Source: Limnanthes douglasii subsp. nivea (taxonomy: Eukaryota > Streptophyta > Magnoliopsida > Brassicales > Limnanthaceae). From it: DNA of 64,000 nucleotides. The notes beneath the pieces are model-generated. The model saw only the letters and a list, made by a program, of their open reading frames with translations, had not been told where the DNA came from and ran no database searches. The stretch lies in NCBI GenBank assembly GCA_036936605.1, contig JAUPFV010000003.1:104913278-104977277 (forward strand), read 5' to 3'. The position numbers and the translations under genes are program-made. Positions 33,969 through 46,600 of the stretch are shown piece after piece (position 1 is the first letter of the stretch; every line of letters begins with the position of its first letter).

Positions 33969-34587
33969 ATTATTAGCCTTTACAAAAGTGGGTTCATTTC
34001 ACTTTACATTTACATCCAATGTTAACCCTTGAGAAAACAAGCCTCACCAAGATGGTCGCAACTACGTGCATGTCGTCGTCATTAAAATTTATTTATGAAA
34101 CTTGTTAGGACATCGCCAATGTAATGTTTGTGGGTTATCCGTTAAGGAGTTATCAGTATAAACAATCTAATGGGTCCGGAAATTATTAGCAAGAACATGT
34201 AATGGAAACAAAGAGATGAAGAATGGTCGCACAGAGCAAAAGGGAAATACAAGAGGAGATCATGGTATAAATCATTAATATGGTGGTTATCAAACTTGGT
34301 AGTACTATCTATTTCTATATCATATGCCACCAGCATGGGATGTGTCGTTCTGCTCATATCCGACTAGTTACTAGTCTGTAAAATTTTTCTCTCTCGACTC
34401 GACCATCCTTTCCGATTTGTCCATCTCAAGCGATACCTTCTGCTCCACAACCACTGAGTCACCATACTTTTTTCAGTCGTATGCCTCAATAGATATTAAG
34501 GACAATATATGCACCATGAACCTTAATATACTGTACATGCATCGGTAAAGAGACTTGGTTTCTATGTCACATATTGTTATGGGGTGT
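33969..34587. other. spacer without recognisable gene
   Basis: Mixed-composition DNA between the inverted LTR and a copia fragment. A short TTACAAAAGTGGGTT word at about 33979 echoes the LTR and may be a small duplication. Nothing else supportable. Confidence 0.45.
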
Positions 34588-34908
34588 GTCTAGTGCGGTA
34601 AAGGATTGTACCAGGTTGTGGCATCATAGACTATAGAATTTAAGTGAGAAGGGACTCAGTAAACTAAGTAAACATGGGTTGTTAGATGGTACAATAATTT
34701 AGGAGTTGGGATTTTGTGAAAGTTGTGCATTGGGTAAGAGCACGAGGGGGAAGTTTATGCCTAGAAACTAGACATCCAATGAAGTGCTTGATTATGTTCA
34801 TTCAGACCTTCAGGGTCCAACAGAGGAACCTACCATAGGTGGTGGAAGGTACCTTATGTCGTTGATTGATGACAATTCCAGGAAAGTATGACTTATACTT
34901 TTGAAGTA
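34588..34908 (+). pseudogene. Ty1/copia pre-integrase and integrase fragment
   Basis: Almost one frame with three stops: LWHHRL, then NLSEKGLSKLSKHGLL (GAG-pre-integrase), FCESCALGKSTRGKF (zinc-binding C-x2-C and the GK element), VLDYVHSDLQGPTEE with the first catalytic Asp, and GGGRYLMSLIDDNSRKV, corresponding to the YFLSFIDDYSRKVW segment. It ends abruptly at about 34908. The sequence style differs from the copia remnant at 36100-37860, so a separate element is likely. Confidence 0.88.
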
Positions 34909-35330
34909 AACTCGTTAAGCCGAATCTTAGCCACTGAGCCGAAGCATTGACCAATAGTTGGCACACACTTACCCGAGAGGACGTATGAGGTAACCCAAGC
35001 TTCAGCTCTTACCTTATTCCAAAAGAAAAGTTAACAAAAAAGAACATAAAGTAAACAATCGCACAACAAGATATTTGACGTGGTTCAGATCGTGAAGAAA
35101 TCATACATCCACGGAAAACAGACACTTCTTCTATAAATAAGTAGGTTACATAAAGACTCTCAAACACAAAGAACTCAATCACAATTTGTAACAAAAAGAT
35201 AACGTGATTCACAGAACCCTCTATTCAGTGTTTATCTCTCAGCTTACTTATCTCTAAAAAAAACCTAGAGCTAGTTTTCCCTCTGAAGAAATATGCAGCT
35301 CATATCTCGTCCACCAACAAATTTCAAAGT
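34909..35330 (-). repeat. copia LTR-like fragment
   Basis: On the minus strand, CCGTGGATGTATGATTTC and GATCTGAACCACGT (plus 35120-35078) match the arrangement in the probable solo LTR at 55567-55605 (CCGTGGATGTATTACAG, CTGAACTACGT). A CTTATTTATAG TATA-like word precedes it near 35140. Plant copia LTRs often have this CCGTGGATGTA...GAACCACGT block after the TATA box. Ends not found. Confidence 0.4.
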
Positions 35331-35379
35331 AATATCTTTTTCTATTTATAAATCAACTATGATAAATCTTAATCCATTA

Positions 35380-35610
35380 ATTAATAAATTTAATTAATAT
35401 AAAATACCAAATTAATAGTAAATCTAATTAATATATAAGATTAAGTTAATTTAAGATTTAGTTAATATAGAAATCTAATTAATACAAAATATCAAATTAA
35501 TATAGAAATCAAATTAATATAGAAATCAAATTAATATAGGAAATATCATTAATATAGAATCTAATTAATATGTGAAATCTAATTAATATAGAATATATAA
35601 TTAATATAAA
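35380..35610. repeat. degenerate AT-rich minisatellite
   Basis: About ten irregular copies of a 17-22 base unit built on AATCTAATTAATATAGAA and AAATCAAATTAATATAG. Spacing varies. Non-coding. Confidence 0.75.
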
Positions 35611-36099
35611 TGAAAGAAGATTATATTTTGCATTACATTTAGCCTACATTTAACACATATGATATCGTCATAAGCTAATTGTATTATTTTAATTTAAGTA
35701 TAAATAATTATATTATCGTTGATAGTAGATACACAATTCTATTTTGTGATTATGGTCATACCTATCTATAATTCGAACATATGTACACAATATATACTTT
35801 ATGTCCATATTTTTGGAAAAAACCTACTATTTTTTTTTTGCTTTATCTCAACAAACTGAGACTCAATTATCTTTGACCCGTTTGGTTTTTTGTTAATGAA
35901 TTACAGATAGAGACTTGTCTAACACGAAGATCTCTATCAAATCCAATATATTCGTCTGTATCACATGGCTACACTATTGGCATCCACTTTGTGATATTTT
36001 TGTTAGATCTTCCATAGTTTTTCGTCTTTAATAGTTCTATAAAAATGAAATTCATAGGTTATAAACATTTTTCTCATACTAGTTTATGTCAATCGCGTG
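35611..36099. other. AT-rich spacer
   Basis: No coding or repeat signal beyond simple AT richness. Confidence 0.5.
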
Positions 36100-37860
36100 T
36101 CTTTGGAAAATATATTAAATTATATTTTTGACATTTTTTTTATATTATTCAAATTGATTTATGGATGTTTTATATTTTGAGTATTTTGAGAAATTGGTTT
36201 TCATAGTGTTATTTGACGATTACTCTGGTTTCGTATGGACTTTTCCATCGCTAAAATATTTGATGTATTTACTCGTTTCTTATTTTTTCAAACTTTAACA
36301 GAAACTCAGTTTGACTATAATATAAGTTTTTCCAGTATGATAATGGTAATGAGTGTTGAAATTTATTCAAATTTTATACTTCTTACATAATAGTGATCAA
36401 GTTTACATGTACATACACATATTTCTAAAATAGAAAAGTTAAGTGTAAAATATAGACAACCAATAATATAATTTTTACTTTTTTTATCTATACGTCAGCT
36501 CTTATGATTTATTGACATAATGCACTTCGAGTGGCCACATATCTCGTGAACATTCTATCAAACAAACTCTTATATGACTAATATCTACTAAAATTGAGTG
36601 TATGAAGAGGATTATTCCTTCAAAATTCTTCGTGTTTTTTTTGTTTATTGTTATCCATTGATTTTGTTGACTACTATCGATATTTTGCAGTCTATATGTA
36701 CTTTTTATATATTTTTAGCGTACCCTTTTAATCATCGATGTTAAAAGTATTTTGGCTTGTTAGCCAATAAGGTTATTATATGATGTATTGTAATTTTTTA
36801 TGAGTTAATTTTTTCATTTTTCGTTATTTACTCCCCAAATAACGATATTTATGATTTTATAGACGATAAAGATTTCTTTTACATTATTCTTTTGTTTCCT
36901 CCACCTATGCGCCATCCTAGTGTGGCTTCTTTGTTACAAACTCTGAATCTCTCTCTCTCTCCCTAACTTGGCCAACATTTGTTCTACCAGCGGCCTATCG
37001 AAGAATGGTCACTCATAACCAAAATTGTATTACAAAACCAAACTTGTGCTAAGTTCTCTATACCTTCCATCTTTTGTACTTTTCATGTTGGATTTCATGA
37101 TCTAAACTAAAACATTTATATGAATGATAATATGATGCTCATATTAGAAATATGACTTGGAATCTTGTCGCACATCCACTTGCTACTAATATTATCTATT
37201 TTATGTGTGTTTTTACCCATAAATAGAATGTTGATGATCCTTCCGAAAGCATAATGTTGATCTTTTTAGAGATGGAAAGATATAATAGGTGGAGGTTGAT
37301 TAGGGTAAAACATTCATTATATTAATAAATCGGTGACATTCATGACTATTTTGAGTTTGGATCTTTCATATTTTATCTTTATATCAATTAGATGTGACTT
37401 TTATTTTACACAATGAGCAAAAACAATATAGTATATACGCATTAGCCTTTGGGATATCACCATCATTACTACCCTCATCATGTGTATTTGTTCAAAAAAA
37501 TCATTATATACAAATAATTTGTTGATTTCTTTCTGAATTTCTGGTTCTCAATAGTAAATCTTATTATTAATATTTTGATACGGTGCATATGATCTTCTTA
37601 AATTCATTACACTGTATGCTCGCTTGCTAGATGACTATCGAATCTACAATTAGAGTATTGATCATCTTCATTGTTTTTTTGGCATCGTTGTCACTATGAT
37701 ATGCAATAGGGTTGTTCTTGCCATATAAGTCGTATGTAGTTGAGATTATTGATTATGTTGGTATGATGATTTACTCTCAATAGCCCATTAATATCCATTA
37801 CTATTGTATAAAACTGAGATAATTATTAGATAAAAAGCTGCTATTTAATGCTTGCTAACT
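36100..37860 (+). pseudogene. Ty1/copia integrase to reverse transcriptase, ancient remnant
   Basis: Heavily mutated, but motif order is convincing when read across frames: IIQIDLWMFYILSI near 36145-36190 (equivalent of IHSDLWTSPVLS with the first Asp), YSGFVWTFPSLK near 36221-36256, an integrase core to about 36620, and FLAYPFNHRCxKYFGLL near 36710-36760 (equivalent of FLGYPxNHRGYRCLDL). NKVII, then a decayed SRHVxFDE follow. YDAHIRNMTWNLVAHP is near 37130-37180 (EYxALxxNxTWxLVP), QLDVTFILHNEQ near 37385-37420 (QLDVKNAFLHG), VQKNHYIQ near 37490, and LFLPYKSYVVEIIDYVGMM near 37710-37770. The YVDD box is not identifiable. Dead. Confidence 0.75.
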
Positions 37861-38699
37861 TTTGCCCATAGCACCGGTTAGCCCAACCCTATAACAAATA
37901 AACAAGCTCAAACTTTGATTTTAAATTCTTTCCATAAATGTATAGAGCACAACCATGAAATAATAGTAAACCTATAAGAGATCATGAATAAATTATTAAA
38001 AAAATTTCAATCATCTCAAATAAATTTTTATTGACAAACTCTTCTAAAGTCACTCAAACCTTATCTATTATTACTTACTACATATATTTTAAATAATTAA
38101 AAATTTAATTTACATGTATAAAAAATAACAAACTTCTTAATACTATTAAAAGCAGCTTTTTTATCTTAAACATAATATTTTCAATAAACTCTAAATAATT
38201 TTTTTTTGAATATTCATACCGTTTCAAGGAATATATATGATCACATTATACAAAAAGTTGATGATATGAAAATTTAAAATTTTATTTATGGACTCAGGTA
38301 AACATCTCATTAATGATATAATGAGTTCTTCAAAATTAGCACTTTGTTTGAATTTGAGATTAACTCAGCAAATGACTATGTTTATCTTAAGTTTAATATA
38401 AATAAATATACATCTTAGAGTTATAGGCCGTTGACATATCCATTGCCAACATATAATAAGTTGTTTCATGATATAAAAGTCATAGTAAAGTATTTTATGT
38501 GTTATTAATCCAAATGTGTTGATGTTATTATCCAAGAATTCTTGGATTCTTACAAAATATATAACTTGACAAATTTGTTACATCATTATGGGAAAAAATC
38601 GCAAACCTAAATATATATTTGTAACAAAAGGAATATGGATTATGCAATATACAATGATAAAAAACAAAATATAAAATCAGAAAATCTATAGAATTTGTT
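37861..38699. other. AT-rich, possibly decayed copia RNase H
   Basis: Follows the copia RT remnant and may contain its unrecognisable continuation. No motif that I would defend. Confidence 0.35.
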
Positions 38700-39190
38700 A
38701 TTCTTTAGTTGTTGTAAGTTTGATATAAGCTCGGGCTCGCATGAGACCAGATATAGCCTTCATTGTAAACAATTTATATAAGTAGTTAAACAACTTAGAG
38801 GTAGACCATTGAAAAAAATGAAAAAGGTCACTTGACATTAAAATAATAATTTGATTTTAAAATTTTAAAAGTTCAATAGAAATTATAGATTATTCCTAAG
38901 TCAGTTTTTTTGGAGGTATATATCCTCATCGATCCAATTTAAACATAAATTTTATTTTAGCAAATGATGCAATTTATAGAATCAAACAAATTATTATCAT
39001 TTTTTATTATGACATCTAAATTTGTTATTGGGTTTGATGCATCTCAGCCATACACTTCACTTACAAAAATATTTTGTAAGATTGTGCATTATGGAAAATA
39101 AGAAAGACTCTTATGTTTACAAAAATAAATTAGCAATTATATACTATGATAACAATAATACTATGGTCGAGTCTAAGCATATAAACCTAA
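38700..39190 (+). repeat. segmental direct repeat, copy 1
   Basis: Matches 39393-40195 in order: TAAGTTTGATATAAGCTC versus GAAGTTTGATGTAAACTC, GGTAGACCATT, a CAAGTCAGTTTTTTT-type block, ATGATGCAATTTATAGAA, and ATCATTTTTTATTATGACATC. Near 39120-39190 the frame reads LAIIYYDNNNTMVESKHINL, which could be a decayed copia RNase H (YCDNxxA...TKHI); that is only a guess. Confidence 0.75.
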
Positions 39191-39392
39191 ATTTATTAGC
39201 TATTAAATAAAATGTATAAAGTTACATGGTTGCATATAATTTCAGTATTCAAAATATTGTATATGCTTCAATGGATATCTTTAATTTTAAATATAGTTAA
39301 ATTTACTGAAAATTTATTTTTAAGTTATGAGTAGCAATTTTATTGTTTCATTTTGTTCATATTTTACTTAATATAATACATATGTTTATTTC

Positions 39393-40195
39393 TAGTTCTT
39401 TTGTTATTGGAAGTTTGATGTAAACTCAGGCTTGTACGAGACTATGTATACCTTCATAGTAAAACACATAGGTAGATACTTAAACAATCTCAAGGTAGAC
39501 CATTAGAAAAAAATCAAAACATCATTTGGTATTTGTAAAAAACAAAATTTAAAATTTAAAGGTTGAATAAGTTAGATATAATAGGTAATTCCAAGTCAGT
39601 TTTTTTTCCAGATGTATATATACTCATCGATCTACTTTAAACATCAACTTTCTTTGAGAAGATGATGCAATTTATAGAACCAAACAAACCCTTATCATTT
39701 TTTATTATGACATCTAAATTTGTTATCAAATCTGATCTATTAATGATCATCTTACATCGATTGAGAAATATCAATTTATAACGCATAAGAGTCATAAGTA
39801 ATCCTTGATTTTAAGGTGTTTTTCGGTATCAGATGTTGACTTTCTACAATTTTTTGTTTGACCAAAGCTTTACATGTAGAGGGTTTTTTATAATGATACG
39901 GACATGGATGTTGAGCATTCAAGGTTATCATACATCGGTTGGATAATCATATTTGTTAATGTATAAGAGATATACGCTATCTTCTTATCCTAAGACATAT
40001 TTTAGGAATTGTTAAGCTTATATGCTCTAACATCGTGCATCTACTAATGTACTTTAGTTATAGAATTATATTTTCAACATTGTACATTGTGCATTGTGAA
40101 CGTGATTAAAAAACCTCTTATGTTTATAATAATAAAATTACAATTATATACTCTGGTAGCAATAATACTTTGTTAGAGTATAATCATATTGATGA
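39393..40195 (+). repeat. segmental direct repeat, copy 2
   Basis: Second copy of the unit at 38700-39190, offset by about 693 bp over the first 335 bp. The RNase H-like end (NKITIIYSGSNNTLLEYNHI at about 40130-40190) is displaced by a further ~310 bp, so this copy carries an insertion at about 39730-40070. Confidence 0.7.
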
Positions 40196-41289
40196 AGATT
40201 TTACTCAAAAGAAGAAAACTCTAAGATAGATATAAAAAATTCCACAATGTAGAAAATCGCATAAAACAAATGTTGGTTATATGAAACCCAATGCCCAATA
40301 CTTATACATCGAAACTCATATTCTTATTTAAGTTATCAAAAATGGAGATGAAGAACTATTAAATAAGCCGACTGATTATTTGGATATTACTTACCAATTA
40401 ATCTGATCAATAAGATATTACAAAGCAAATAGACCAAACAATTCACAAGAAAAAAAATACTCTCACTTAAAAGTAATTGTATTTAAATAAGAAGTTCGAT
40501 ATATTTTTAATGAAGATTACATGTATTTAAAGAAAAATGATTAATCAAATAAATATATAAAATCTAAAATAAATATACTTAATTACAAATTAAGCTTAAT
40601 TAAGTTTATATTGATCTTTTGAGCTCAAATTTTGTTATGTTATTTGACGAGATCTCTATAAATATTTTATGAGTTCTTTTGGTCTTTAATGTGCAAAAAA
40701 ATGGCTGGATCAGATAAGTATCACAACCAATAGCGTTGTTAATGGTATCATTATCCACAATATCTCTAATCAACCAACTTAATGCATTTTTGAATTTTAT
40801 ACCATGAGATCTTGTAAGTTTACTAACGTGTAATTTTTAATGCATTAGTATGCAATTATTGATGCTCATAAACACATCATTCCCATCGTTTTGAAAAGGA
40901 TTCGTCTTCAGACCTAGATGGTCATTTACATTGAAATTGTTATAAGGATTTACTTAAATTGTTTTATATGAATATGATACCGTATTTATATCATTCTCTC
41001 ACTAAATATTTTCCTCAAGTTTGAATGCGTAAAGTATGATTTCAAGTATACATTACATATCAACAATGGACTTTCGTTGTTTGTTAACTTTCTCAATCAA
41101 TATTATTGGAAATCCAAAATTTCCCCTTAGTCTTCCTTTTTGTGATTCTCAAACGAAAATCTCACATAAAACAGTTAGGCATGCACATATTATTACCAAG
41201 AAATAGAAAACTTTCATGCTCACAGAACTTTCCATCTAATTTTTTTACAAGCTTGATAAATAAGGAAATGCATTATTGAGATCCATCCA
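40196..41289. other. AT-rich spacer
   Basis: No gene, RNA or terminal repeat recognised. Confidence 0.5.
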
Positions 41290-42476
41290 ACGTACATTAC
41301 ATTTGTTTAATTTCTGTTAGGCCTTTAAGACTTTCACAACTCATGATCATTGTGGATCACTAGCTTTTTATGTCACAGATAGTGATGTCATGTCTGTAAT
41401 GCCCACACAAAAGCATACACATGTTTATCATATGTAGGATAGTTAAATGTTTCTCCATCTAACGTTTTATTAAAATATGCAACCGATCTTCTCTCTTGCA
41501 TCAACACAGCTCCAATTTTAACACCAAAAACATTACACTCAATCTCAAAAAAAATGAAGAAGCCATGAAAAAACAATAGATAAGTGTTGTTAGTTTGTCC
41601 TTCAATTGTTGAAACACTTCTTCTTGAGCATGCCCCCACTTGTATGCTACATATTTCTTGATTACTTATGTAAATAGGGCAGCACGATGCTACAGTCTAC
41701 AAAAAAAGTCTTGTATAACCCAACACGTTCATGAAAGCTTCATACTTCCCGAATGGTCTTTGGGTTAGACCATTTTTAATTGGATCATAATTTATTTTCA
41801 TTATGCGCTCACAAAAACATTCTAGAAACACAAGATGATCCATTCAAAATGTACACTTTTCAGATTCGTAAATAGAGTTTGATTTATTAGATTATCCAAA
41901 ACAAGTTTCAAATGATCAATGTTCTCATTTAAGTTTTTGTTAAATCAGTAAGTCATTTAAGGGAACAGGAACACATATTCTAATTAATGATCTCAAATCA
42001 TGATCATGTAATCGCTTGAAAGTGTTCAGTGCATTAGTTATTCCAAAATATATCACTAAACGCTCATATAAACTAGGTTTTGTTTTAAAATAAGTTCTAC
42101 ATTCATCATAATATTCTAACGATGTGATAGAAATTTATTTTTATTCTTCTTTCGTTTTTATCTAACCAACATCCCTCAACATCATTTTTATTTGATTTGA
42201 ACATGACTTGGAGTAATGACCCATACCTTTACACTTAAAGCAATGCGCATCGTGAGTACGTGTATTAGAAGATTCAGCTTTACCTCCATTTTCATATCTG
42301 GTAGTTGATGGCTATGATTTCAACTTTTGTTTTGATATATTCTCGTCTTTTGGAAAACTTGGTTTCATGTTGAATGAGATCGAACCAAAGTTTTTACATG
42401 TGGTTCCCTTCTCTTGAGTTGTTGCTTAACTAAAATAACTTTATGCAAAATATCCTCCAAATGCATATAATGTTGC
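41290..42476 (-). pseudogene. chromovirus-type Ty3/gypsy remnant (gag knuckle, RT, RNase H)
   Basis: Read on the minus strand from high to low coordinate: a gag segment EDILHKVILVKQQLKRRE (42450-42395); a CCHC zinc knuckle CFKCKGMGHYSKSC (42242-42201), which packages RNA; then, with no protease, RT motifs TYFKTKPSLYERLV and YFGITNALNTFKRL (about 42095-42020); a decayed DD box (LNDLLI) near 41960; FGKYEAF near 41750; and an RNase H frame with FEIECNVFGVKIGAVLMQE, VAYFNKTLDGETFNYPTYDK (41550-41410). Then VIHNDHES, the usual HTDHxSL. Protease and the N-terminal part of RT are deleted. The high-coordinate end meets the assembly gap. Confidence 0.85.
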
Positions 42477-42576
42477 NNNNNNNNNNNNNNNNNNNNNNNN
42501 NNNNNNNNNNNNNNNNNNNNNNNNNNNNNNNNNNNNNNNNNNNNNNNNNNNNNNNNNNNNNNNNNNNNNNNNNNNN
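42477..42576. other. assembly gap (100 N)
   Basis: Exactly 100 unknown bases, the conventional size for a scaffold gap of unknown length. Any frame drawn across it is meaningless. Confidence 0.98.
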
Positions 42577-42901
42577 TATTAAAATCCAAGTTTTTATGTA
42601 ACTAACTACCAAAATTACCTATATAAATAATTATTTGAAAAGATAAAAATATAGGACGTTACATAATCACCGATACAATTTCTCTTTCTACATATCACCT
42701 CATATAATCGTTTTCTTCTTTCTACAAACTGTTCGATTCCTACACCAAAATCAATAATTTTCGGGTAGTTAACGCAACAAAGTAGACAACTAAAAACGTT
42801 CTGATAAGTTTATGATAACACTAGATTAAAATTGTAAGAAATTATATTTGTGATCATCTTCTTCTTCAAATTCAAGTTCGATTTTCTGTTTTTTTTTATA
42901 G
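42577..42901. other. AT-rich left flank of element B
   Basis: Low complexity, no gene seen. Its last five bases (TATAG) are the left target-site copy of element B. Confidence 0.5.
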
Positions 42902-43188
42902 TGGTAATTTCAATTATTATAAGTCGTTTTGGTAAACAATAATAGGAGTGTTTTAATGAGAGAAATATTTTAGAGGGAGAACGTGAGAGAACCCAATGAG
43001 CAAGAGAAAATTTTCAACCCCCTTATTAGTTCATCTTTGGCCTTTATATAGAGGCGTAGGGACTTAGTTCATAACTGTAAGTAGTTACATAAAAGGATAA
43101 ATTACCTTTAGTTCCCAACAAAGATATGTGATTTCCTTTAACCTTATATTATTTATATTTAAGTCCCTGAACTTCTATTTACTTATCA
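42902..43188 (-). repeat. element B 3' LTR
   Basis: 287 bp, TGATAAGTAAATAGAAGTTC at its start (43188) to ...AATTACCA at 42902, with a TATATAAAGG box (plus 43042-43051). Matches the 5' LTR along its length with scattered changes. Confidence 0.9.
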
Positions 43189-43206
43189 GTAGTCCCCCTA
43201 GTTCTC
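43189..43206 (-). other. element B polypurine tract
   Basis: On the minus strand GAACTAGGGGGACTAC abuts the 3' LTR start TGATAAG. It is nearly the same as the tract of element A. Confidence 0.75.
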
Positions 43207-43582
43207 ATGTCAGTAAATGAATGAGAACTAACTGTCTTCGGATCATGTCAAGAGCAACTTCAAAATCTGAAAATTTAAAAACAATAACATCTTTCTCCTC
43301 AAATCTCGTTAGACGCAGATTTGACAATTAAAATCAATAACTTGTTTCTCCTCGAATTTTGTTAGACGCAGTGATACATTGAAGTATGCTTTCAGACAAT
43401 CATTCCTTAAATTAACTTTAAAGTCGATCTTTAAAATCTAACCGTTGAAATTCGTCATGATTTCGTAACTACTAGGCTTACAGCTAGCATGACAGATGTC
43501 GAACACGTAAGATTCAGGCCGTTTCAAATTCTTTCCAATCACCACCAAACCTTTTCCCCTTCTGTACACATCTTCTTTCTCC

Positions 43583-43589
43583 TATAAAT
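43583..43589 (+). promoter_or_regulatory. TATA box upstream of element B aORF
   Basis: TATAAAT in a pyrimidine-rich context (TCTTCTTTCTCC just before it). Transcription starting about 30 bases on would put the ATG at 43746 in the first good position. The corresponding site in element A is at 33123-33130 on the minus strand. Confidence 0.55.
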
Positions 43590-43607
43590 TCATTTGAAGT
43601 TTTATTT

Positions 43608-46600
43608 TTGGTTTCACAACCCAAACTTCTTGAGAGAGAAACAAAAAACCTCCCAACCTTTAGCTACCTTCACAGTCTTCTTCAAACTTTCTGGTTGCTT
43701 TCACCGAAAAAAAATCATATTTTCCGATCAATCTTTAATCTGTTTATGAGAAAACATCCAAGATCTAGAAGATCTAAAGCAAGAATTCCTAAAAAACCCA
43801 AATATCCAAAGTCTAACGATAATCAGTTCTTCGGATATTACGATTACTTTTGCATAAGTGAGAGAGCAAACGCATATAGAGCTGATGGGTTGATAAGTGA
43901 CGCTCCCTTCAACACAACTACAAAACCATTTACTACGGTAACTTCGACCCCTCTTCCTGTATTTTCATCTTCACCTGTCACAGAGGAGAGTCCATCTTCT
44001 AAAGCTCGAACACCAAGAACAACTCGAACTTCTACTTCCTATATTAAAGCATCACCTCGAATTAATGGTGAATCAAGCAAATCTGAAGCAACCCTTTTTT
44101 CAACTTATCCCCCCACAAATTCGACAAAAAGGAACTTTTATAGCCATGAGAGATGATGCCAATGCTACACCAAATCCTTCCTCATCAAATCCATCTACCA
44201 AATCTCCTCCCCCGAGGGAGTTTGTTGAGGAAGCCTTATTACCTCAATAAGATCTTTCGAAGAATCTTCCACAATTAAGAGATGAAACGTCCAAAGTAGA
44301 GGAAGTTGATTTTGATGCTACTCATTTAGACAATGAGGCTGATTCAAATGAAGAAGAATCAGAGAATGATACAGAGAAAAAAGTTTGTAAGTCAAGAAAA
44401 AAGAAGGCTCTGATTACTGTATCCAATGAGGAGAGATAAAAAATTGGCAAGAATATGAGATCTCTTTATTATGACTATATTGTCAAACTGAAGAAAGTTC
44501 CATACATATATTATCAAGAAACTTAAGAATCATATCTGAAGAAACAATGGGGAATGGTAGACAACATTACCCTTACGATTACCCAAAAAGGGAGAGATTC
44601 CCTTAAATTGCAAGGACAATGAGTTGATGGTCTACCCCGAAATAATCAATTGGGTTCTTCGATTGCCATTAGATCCCATGATCGTTGAGTACTTCAAACT
44701 TCTAAATCTGTGCCCAACTCAAGTGATACCGAATCAATGGTTCACTTTTGTATCTGTGATCATGGCCTCTCGCTTGTCTAAGATTCCAATCAACGTCTTG
44801 GATTTCATATCTTTGACAAAACTATATATGGGAACAAAGCTTCCATTTCACTACCTTACCCTAAATAATGATCTAAAAATCATCGACGACCTTTTTGAAG
44901 CGGACAAATTTTGGAAACAAAAATTTGTCTTCATCTCAGGAGCGTGGGAAAACGATAAAGAGATATCCAATGCCAACCCATCGAAACTAAACCTCCTCTG
45001 GAGAAGTAACCGTGAGTACTATAATATTAATATTTTTAACAAAATAGTATAACTATTCGTTAAGCTTTCCGCTTGGGCTGAAGCAGAATGGAACAACGTT
45101 TTTCACACCCCCTTTCAACCAATCAATTTCCTCAACAGTCACATATTCCCAATCACACTTGGAGCTTTTCCTCCTGAAAATTTGATAGACCAACCCAACC
45201 CTCATCATGCTTGCAAAAGATTAATCCAGCCTGATTGTAAGGTATTCCTTCCCATTCGTAATTGATCAGACAGTCACCTACCTCATATGAAAAAGGCAAA
45301 AAAAGAGAAAAGAAGCTAGTACATCTGGTGCTAGCCCTTCTGCAAATTCGAAGCACAAACGCTTGAAGAGAAAAATAAAAGAGAATACGCTTTCGACTAT
45401 CGATGAGGGAACAAAATGAGAGCCTTTTTCAAAAAAGAAGAAAGCTTCCACACCTTCAAAAAATAAAAGTTCCAAAAGTACTCAGAAGAAGAAGAAGAAG
45501 AAAACAACAATGACCATCGAAGACATAGTATCCGATGGTATTAAGGTTATAGTTGATGAAGTTCAACAAGAACTCATCGGAGAAGAACACATCAGAGATG
45601 CTATGACCACTGCACAAGATAATCAAGATAACGATCACTTTGATCCCGATAGTTTTATCAATCTTAATGAGTCGAAAGAACTCATCGGAGAAAAATATTC
45701 TGTCATTCAAGAGGTTCAAACTCTCTTATATAACTTTGGCAAAAGATTTACAAACTCTGCTTCAGAAGTATCTCTTGAAATCATTGCTCCTACTGTTCCT
45801 ATAAATCCTTTGGACCTCATTCCTCGCCCTAGTCCAGTAGTTTTCTCACATGTTGCACTAAATGTAGACGTCTTTGTGGCACTTCATCCATTCTCAGACC
45901 TCAAAACTGCAGCCAGCACTCTCACACGAGAAATCGAGACTACGCAATGTCATCTGAAATGACTTGCCAAAGATATGGTTTCCTACAAGGGAACTGCTGA
46001 AGCTAAGAAACAGTTGAGGGAAATGTTCCAAACTCATGTAATAAATCAATTTCATGGATTTGAAATGGCAAGGTCTGAGCTTATCAAAGGACTCCTCTTC
46101 GTTAAAGAGCATTTGAGAGAGCAACATTGAATTGAAAGAGAAAATCTTAACTTTTCTCATCAAGAAGAGATAAATCAACTCAAGACTAAACACCTTGAGG
46201 ATTTAGCTGCTGAGCCAAAAAAATCTGAGGGGCTTCAGACTTCTCTTACCAAAAGCGAAGCAGAAAAGAAAAACCTGAGCGATGAGATAGCCACACTAAA
46301 AACCAATTTTGAGGAGGAAAACAACTTGCTACACTATTGTAGAAGCTGAATGCACCCAAGACATGTTAGTAGCTATCAATAATGGTAAAGAAGAGACGAC
46401 CATTAATCTCCTTCGAGAAATTCATGCAACATATCCAAAAATGAACCTTTCTAGCTTCTTGCATGATATTCCTATCAAACGGTGCCCTAGCGAAGCCTTC
46501 AACCCTATCCCAAGCTCATCATCAGAGGAAGAATCATCTGAAGAAGAGTTATTTGAATGCTTTTGCTATCTTTTAAATTTGTGTTATCTATTTTTGTATT

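Noticed and set aside
42365..42612. Frames with runs of X
   Set aside because: They cross the 100-N assembly gap. Only the flanking gag-like residues on the 42365-42475 side are real, and they are described with the chromovirus remnant.
45153..46193. Minus-strand frames within the element B aORF
   Set aside because: They are the complement of the plus-strand charged and coiled-coil regions, with no gag-pol similarity.
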